A DNA stretch of 64,000 nucleotides from Brassica napus (lineage: Eukaryota > Streptophyta > Magnoliopsida > Brassicales > Brassicaceae): contig NC_063452.1 in the NCBI RefSeq assembly GCF_020379485.1, positions 57,371,338 to 57,435,337 of the forward strand. The letters run 5' to 3'. The position numbers and the translations under genes are program-made. The notes beneath the pieces were generated by a model, which did not search any database, had not been told where the DNA came from, and saw only the letters and a list, made by a program, of their open reading frames with translations. Positions 59,534 through 64,000 of this stretch are shown here, piece by piece (positions within the stretch are counted from its first letter, which is position 1; every line of letters starts with the position of its first letter).

Positions 59534-61190
59534 TTAAGCCACACAAGAGACGTGACGACTCCGACTCCATCAACCGGCGACTCCGACGATGACCTCTCTG
59601 CGGCGACTCCGACTCCATCAGCCGACTCAGAGACTCACTTCTCGTCAACCTCACGTCTTCCTCCGCCGCGGCGTCTTCTTCGTACACGGGTTTTGTTGAA
59701 TTAAGCTTCTGGGTGTGATTCTGCTAAATTTCTGAATAGGGTTTAGGTTTATGTTTCTGGATCATCGATTATGTGATCTGATTTGAGAAAAAGTAATAAA
59801 GCTTTCACCTTTGAGAATTTGGTTCTTGACCCTTGTGGGAGCTTGCTTAATTGAAGTTGTTGGTCTGGTGGTTATTGAAGTCCTTCGCTTTCTTCATTTG
59901 TTGAGTCTGATACTCTGCATGGGGTGCACGTCATCTCTTCACTACAGACTACAAAGGTTCGGATCTTCCATCTTCAAAGAGTAGAAATTTTGTTCCTGAT
60001 CACTCTTTGATATGGTTTGTTTGCAGAGCTTCTTATTGTTGACTTCATACCCGATATCAATATTGAAACTGCTAAATCTCTACTCAAATAACACAAGCTG
60101 CAGTTCTCAGTAACAACATTTCACACTTTTACTCTCTATTCTCTCTGTTGGTCTTTGATTTGAAAAGTTTTGAGCATTGTTTAATGCAGAAGCATAAGGT
60201 ATCCAATACTTTTCCTCCTCAATTCGGTCTTGTCAATAGATTCCGGAGATACATTCTAGACCGCGAGGTTCTTACCAAACCTTCTTTTGTAGCTTTAACC
60301 TATCGTAAAAACATGTTGATCTTGTGCAGATGTCCTTGACTATCTTCATGAAATAACAGGGTTCTTCAAAAGACACCATGTGGGCTTCATTGTCAAATAA
60401 CTCTTTGAGCTCAATCTCTGATCTTCCTAAACATTGTACATTTCAAGTCACAACAGGAGGGGTTCCTTTATTCGAGGTTTGCTTTTGGAAAACTTCTAAT
60501 CCTTTGTGTTTTTTGTTGGGTTTTTTACTGAACCTGATGTTTACAATGTCTCTTGGTGTATCAAGATTTCTTTGAAGACAATGGAGAGCAGATTGGTTCC
60601 AAATCTTTTCTTTGCAGGAGAGGTAAACATTGCGTTATTTGCTACAATGTTTATTTAGTCGTTCACATACATATACGCATGACAAGACCATCATATGATA
60701 TGATTCATATCTTTTCTTACATTTTGTGTTTGCAGGTACTAGATGTAGATGGAGCTACAGGAGGATTCAATTTTCAGGTTAACATGCAATTTTCATATTT
60801 TTTCTTACATTGTGTGTGTGTTTTTTTTTTTTAAATCTATATTTAAAATGTTATGTTTAAGAATTTAATAAATAAATTTGAAGTTTAATAAAATAATGTT
60901 TAATTTTTTTTTTAAAGAACTTTTAAACAAGAGACTTGCAATGGACCACACAAACATAACTGTCTCTTAACTAAGTCTCTTAAACCCACTTTTCCAACTA
61001 AAAATTATTAAAAAAAGATTAAGAACCCCTGAATGAGTATGTGGGATAATGATGCTGTGATCAGTTACATTCCAATCTCTTAAACCAATGAACCAAAGAG
61101 CATCCACGATCTCTTCCTGTTTAGGACGCTTGTATTCTACAAACTGATTTTTTTTTAATGTATAGAAGTGATTTTTAGACAAAAAAAATT
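59534..61190 (+). repeat. Segmental duplication, copy A
   Basis: Matches 62348-64000 almost base for base from the AAGCCACACAAGAGACG motif onward. Indels near 59550 and 59680 distinguish it from copy B. The match includes about 120 bases downstream of the putative element end, so the duplication is larger than the element. Confidence 0.85.
60010..60775 (+). pseudogene. Unidentified intron-containing gene-like segment (copy A)
   Basis: Several exon-like blocks lie between CAG acceptors and GT donors: ELLIVDFIPDINIETAKSLL near 60030, KHKVSNTFPPQFGLVNRFRR (60189-60268), DVLDYLHEITGFFKRHHVGF near 60335, VYQDFFEDNGEQIGSKSF near 60557 and VLDVDGATGGFNFQ (60737-60776). Stops separate the blocks. 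I do not recognise the family. Copy B (from 62830) has the same blocks with few changes. It could be a captured host gene or a decayed element-borne gene. Confidence 0.4.
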
Positions 61191-62347
61191 AAAACATTGT
61201 TTTGGTCTTGGTTCAGTTTGTGCTATTTTAAACAATCTCTCATATTTACGAGATTCTAAATACCACAAAATATTTATCATATTTTTTTTAATGAATTTTA
61301 ATAGAATGACACTGTTAGATTGAAATTTATGTAAGTTTATAAATTAGTTTCAAATGATTAGTGCTAATAAAATTGTAAGTTACTAAGTAATAACCCGCGC
61401 CTTGCGTAGAATGTGATTATTAGTTTCGTTATTTTTTAATAAGGAGACATTAATCTGTTTAATCTGGTTATCAGTTCAGTTTTAGGTTGTTTTTTGGTTT
61501 TTAATCACCTAAAATATAACTATCATTTTAAATCAATATTTATTTGGTTTGTTCAGTTAAAATGTTTGATGTTTTTGGTTTTTTCGTGTGATAATAAAAA
61601 ATTACTATTATTTTTTTGTTTTCATGTTATGAATCTTAGATATTCGTGATTTCGAACCAATGGTTTCATATTATAGTTTCTAAACAGATAATAGTTAAAA
61701 AAAGAAAAGAAAATTATCAAGACAAATCATTTTACTACAATTTGGTCGATAGTGAAAGAAGCATTAAGAAAAATAATATTTTAACTTCCAAAAAAATTAA
61801 ATATTTCAGTTGTGGTAAATACTTAGTTATAAGGTGCTCACGTCGATGTGCACATGTATGTGTATGTAAAAGTAAAGAAGGTTTATAAATATATTAAGAT
61901 ACTGTAATTAATATTAAATAACATTTATTTCAAAATAATACATGAAAAATAAAATTCTTAAAATGAAATTATTTAAAAACAAAAATATTGTAAAATTTAT
62001 ATAAACTATAATATATAACTTATATATAATTCTTTAAATATTTGTATATATATATATATATATATATGCATATAACAGATCAAATTAGATATCCGTTCTT
62101 ATAAATATTGATATTTGTGATTTGCTTTTTTTTTTACGAATATTGTATTTTAGTATTTGATTTGCTTCGTATAGTAACAGATATCCAGATTTTTCGGTTC
62201 GAATCAAAACGGATAACGAATCGAATTAAAATTTATGAATATATAATTTGTCCAGCTCTATTCGTAAACAGTAAAAATAACATAAAGAAGAACTATGCAT
62301 GTGAGTTTTATATTAAAAAAACGTAAAATACATACTGTGAACATATT
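61191..62347. other. AT-rich DNA between the duplicated segments
   Basis: A hairpin-like CCCGCGCCTTGCGTAG near 61393-61408 recalls a worn Helitron 3' end. 62060-62260 carries AGATATCCG / GTCCAGCTCT words like the hAT-like element at 50383, and 62045-62067 is an (AT)n run. No gene. Confidence 0.4.
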
Positions 62348-64000
62348 AAGCCACACAAGAGACGTCTCTTGTGCACACGTATCCTCTCTCTTTCTCTCTC
62401 CTCTCTGCGACGACTCCGACTCCATCAACCGGCGACTCCGACGATGACCTCTCTGCGGCGACTCCGACTCCATCAGCCGACTCAGAGACTCACTTCTCGT
62501 CAACCTCACGTCTTCCTCTGCCGCGACGTCTTCTGGGTGTGATTCTGCTAAATTTCTGAATAGGGTTTAGGTTTATGTTTCTGGATCATCGATTGTGTGA
62601 TCTGATTTGAGAAAAAGTAATAAAGCTTTCACCTTTGAGAATTTGGTTCTTGACCCTTGTGGGAGCTTGCTTAATTGAAGTTGTTGGTCTGGTGGTTATT
62701 GAAGTCCTTCGCTTTCTTCATTTGTTGAGTCAGATACTCTGCATGGGGTGCACGTCATCTCTTCACTACAGACTACAAAGGTTCGGATCTTCCATCTTCA
62801 AAGAGTAGAAATTTTGTTCCTGATCACTCTTTGATATGGTTTGTTTGCAGAGCTTCTTATTGTTGACTTCATACCCGATATCAATATTGAAACTGTTAAA
62901 TCTCTACTCAAATAACAAAAGCTGCAGTTCTCAGTAACAACATTTCACACTTTTACTCTCTTTTCTCTCTGTTGGTCTTTGATTTGAAAAGTTTTGAGCA
63001 TTGTTTAATGCAGAAGCATAAGGTATCCAATACTTTTCCTCCTCAATTCAGTCTTGTCAATAGATTCTGGAGATACATTCTAGACCGCGAGGTTCTTACC
63101 AAACCTTCTTTTGTAGCTTTAACCTATCGTAAAAACATGTTGATCTTGTGCAGATGTCCTTGACTATCTTCATGATATAACAGGGTTCTTCAAAAGACAC
63201 CGTGTGGGCTTCATTGTCAAATAACTCTTTGAGCTCAATCTCTGATCTTCCTAAACATTGTACATTTCAAGTCACAACAGGAGGGGTTCCTTTATCCGAG
63301 GTTTGCTTTTTGAAAACTTCTAATCCTTTGTGTTTTTTGTTGGGTTTTTTACTGAACCTGATGTTTACAATGTCTCTTGGTGTATCAAGATTTCTTTGAA
63401 GACAATGGAGAGCAGATTGGTTCCAAATCTTTTCTTTGCAGGAGAGGTAAACATTGTGTTATTTGCTACAATATTTATTTAGTCGTTCACATACATATAC
63501 GCATGACAAGACCATCATATGATATGATTCATATCTTTTCTTACATTTTGTGTTTGCAGGTACTAGATGTAGATGGAGTTACAGGAGGATTCAATTTTCA
63601 GGTTAACATGCAATTTTCATATTTTTTCTTACATTGTGTGTGTTTTTTTTTTAAATCTATATTTAAAATGTTATGTTTAAGAATTTAATAAATAAATTTG
63701 AAGTTTAATAAAATAATGTTTAATTTTATTTTTAAAGAACTTTTAAACAAGAGACTTGCAAAGGACCACACAAATATAACTGTCTCTTAACTAAGTCTCT
63801 TAAACCCACTTTTCCAACTAAAAATTATTAAAAAAAGATTAAGAACCCCTGAATGAGTATGTGGGATAATGATGCTGTGATCAGTTACATTCCAATCTCT
63901 TAAACCAATGAACCAAAGAGCATCCACGATCTCTTCCTGTTTAGGACGCTTGTATTCTACAAACTGATTTTTTTTTTTTAATGTATAGAAGTGATTTTTA
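62348..64000 (+). repeat. Segmental duplication, copy B (runs off the window)
   Basis: Starts at TTAAGCCACACAAGAGACG and repeats copy A to the last base of the window. It keeps about 50 bases (CTCTTGTGCACACG to CTCTGCG) missing from copy A. It lacks copy A's 30 bases near 59675. The true end of the repeat lies outside the window. Confidence 0.85.
62830..63601 (+). pseudogene. Unidentified intron-containing gene-like segment (copy B)
   Basis: The same exon-like blocks as at 60010-60775. Substitutions include FGLVNRFRR to FSLVNRFWR and GATGG to GVTGG. Several are non-synonymous, so there is no strong sign of protein-level constraint. Confidence 0.4.

Larger units (their letters stand above)
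59160..61057 (+). mobile_element. Harbinger-related non-autonomous element (candidate)
   Basis: The left end GAGCACCATTATCGCGGG resembles the 5460 Harbinger end. Both are followed by TCTTAAG and then TTAATTAAGCSACA and CGACGACTCCG motifs. The inverted right end is CAGCATCATTATCCCACA. TGA triplets flank it on both sides. A 276-bp MITE sits in its left end. No transposase is present; the interior is the unidentified intron-containing segment described below. Confidence 0.5.

Noticed and set aside
61391..61410. Helitron 3' end at the CCCGCGCCTTGCGTAG motif
   Set aside because: The hairpin is imperfect, the terminal CTRR is not clear, and no matching 5' end was found.

Overview
This is plant nuclear DNA, almost certainly from Brassica or a close relative in the Brassicaceae. 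The genes have short exons, GT-AG introns and AT-rich spacers. CACTA, Helitron, PIF/Harbinger, MULE, SINE, LINE and Ty3/gypsy elements are nested in one another. From memory, a carboxylesterase-17-like gene beside a RAD23-like gene matches Arabidopsis At5g16080/At5g16090. That synteny call is recall and was not searched.

Layout. (1) 521-2369: a four-exon RWP-RK transcription factor gene. (2) 2.7-31.1 kb: a head-to-tail array of four RAD23-like (UBL-UBA1-XPCB-UBA2) genes, all on the plus strand, each with a G-box and TATA box upstream. Copies 1 (2944-5171) and 4 (28788-31070) splice into intact frames, each 352 aa. Copy 2 (15602-24148) is a pseudogene broken by deletions and by a SINE, a MULE and a Helitron that itself holds a CACTA element. 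Copy 3 (24817-26935) has a nonsense codon, and its UBA2 exon is replaced by the last exon of an RWP-RK gene. A block of elements at 5.46-15.02 kb separates copies 1 and 2: a decayed PIF/Harbinger element, two MITEs, and a Helitron carrying a host gene fragment. Another Helitron (27171-28493) lies between copies 3 and 4. (3) 32.2-43.1 kb: a 5'-truncated LINE on the minus strand, split by a gag-pro-only gypsy element with 5-bp target duplications. (4) 43.7-48.3 kb: a long-TIR element, a solo LTR, a possible SINE and a possible Helitron. (5) 48654-49655: an intact single-exon carboxylesterase gene (CXE17-like). (6) 50.4-58.2 kb: a short hAT-like element split by a 7.1-kb CACTA element that still carries both of its genes. 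(7) 59.2-64.0 kb: a Harbinger-derived, intron-containing, gene-like segment present twice as a direct duplication that runs off the window.

Function. The host genes serve transcriptional control (RWP-RK), delivery of ubiquitinated substrates to the proteasome and DNA repair (RAD23), and ester hydrolysis (carboxylesterase). The RAD23 array is the most informative part. Its paralogues supply empty-site sequences that fix insertion boundaries to the base, and the array shows exon duplication, in-frame exon fusion, pseudogenisation and a RAD23/RWP-RK chimera produced by ectopic recombination. I saw no tRNA, rRNA, CRISPR or organellar genes.
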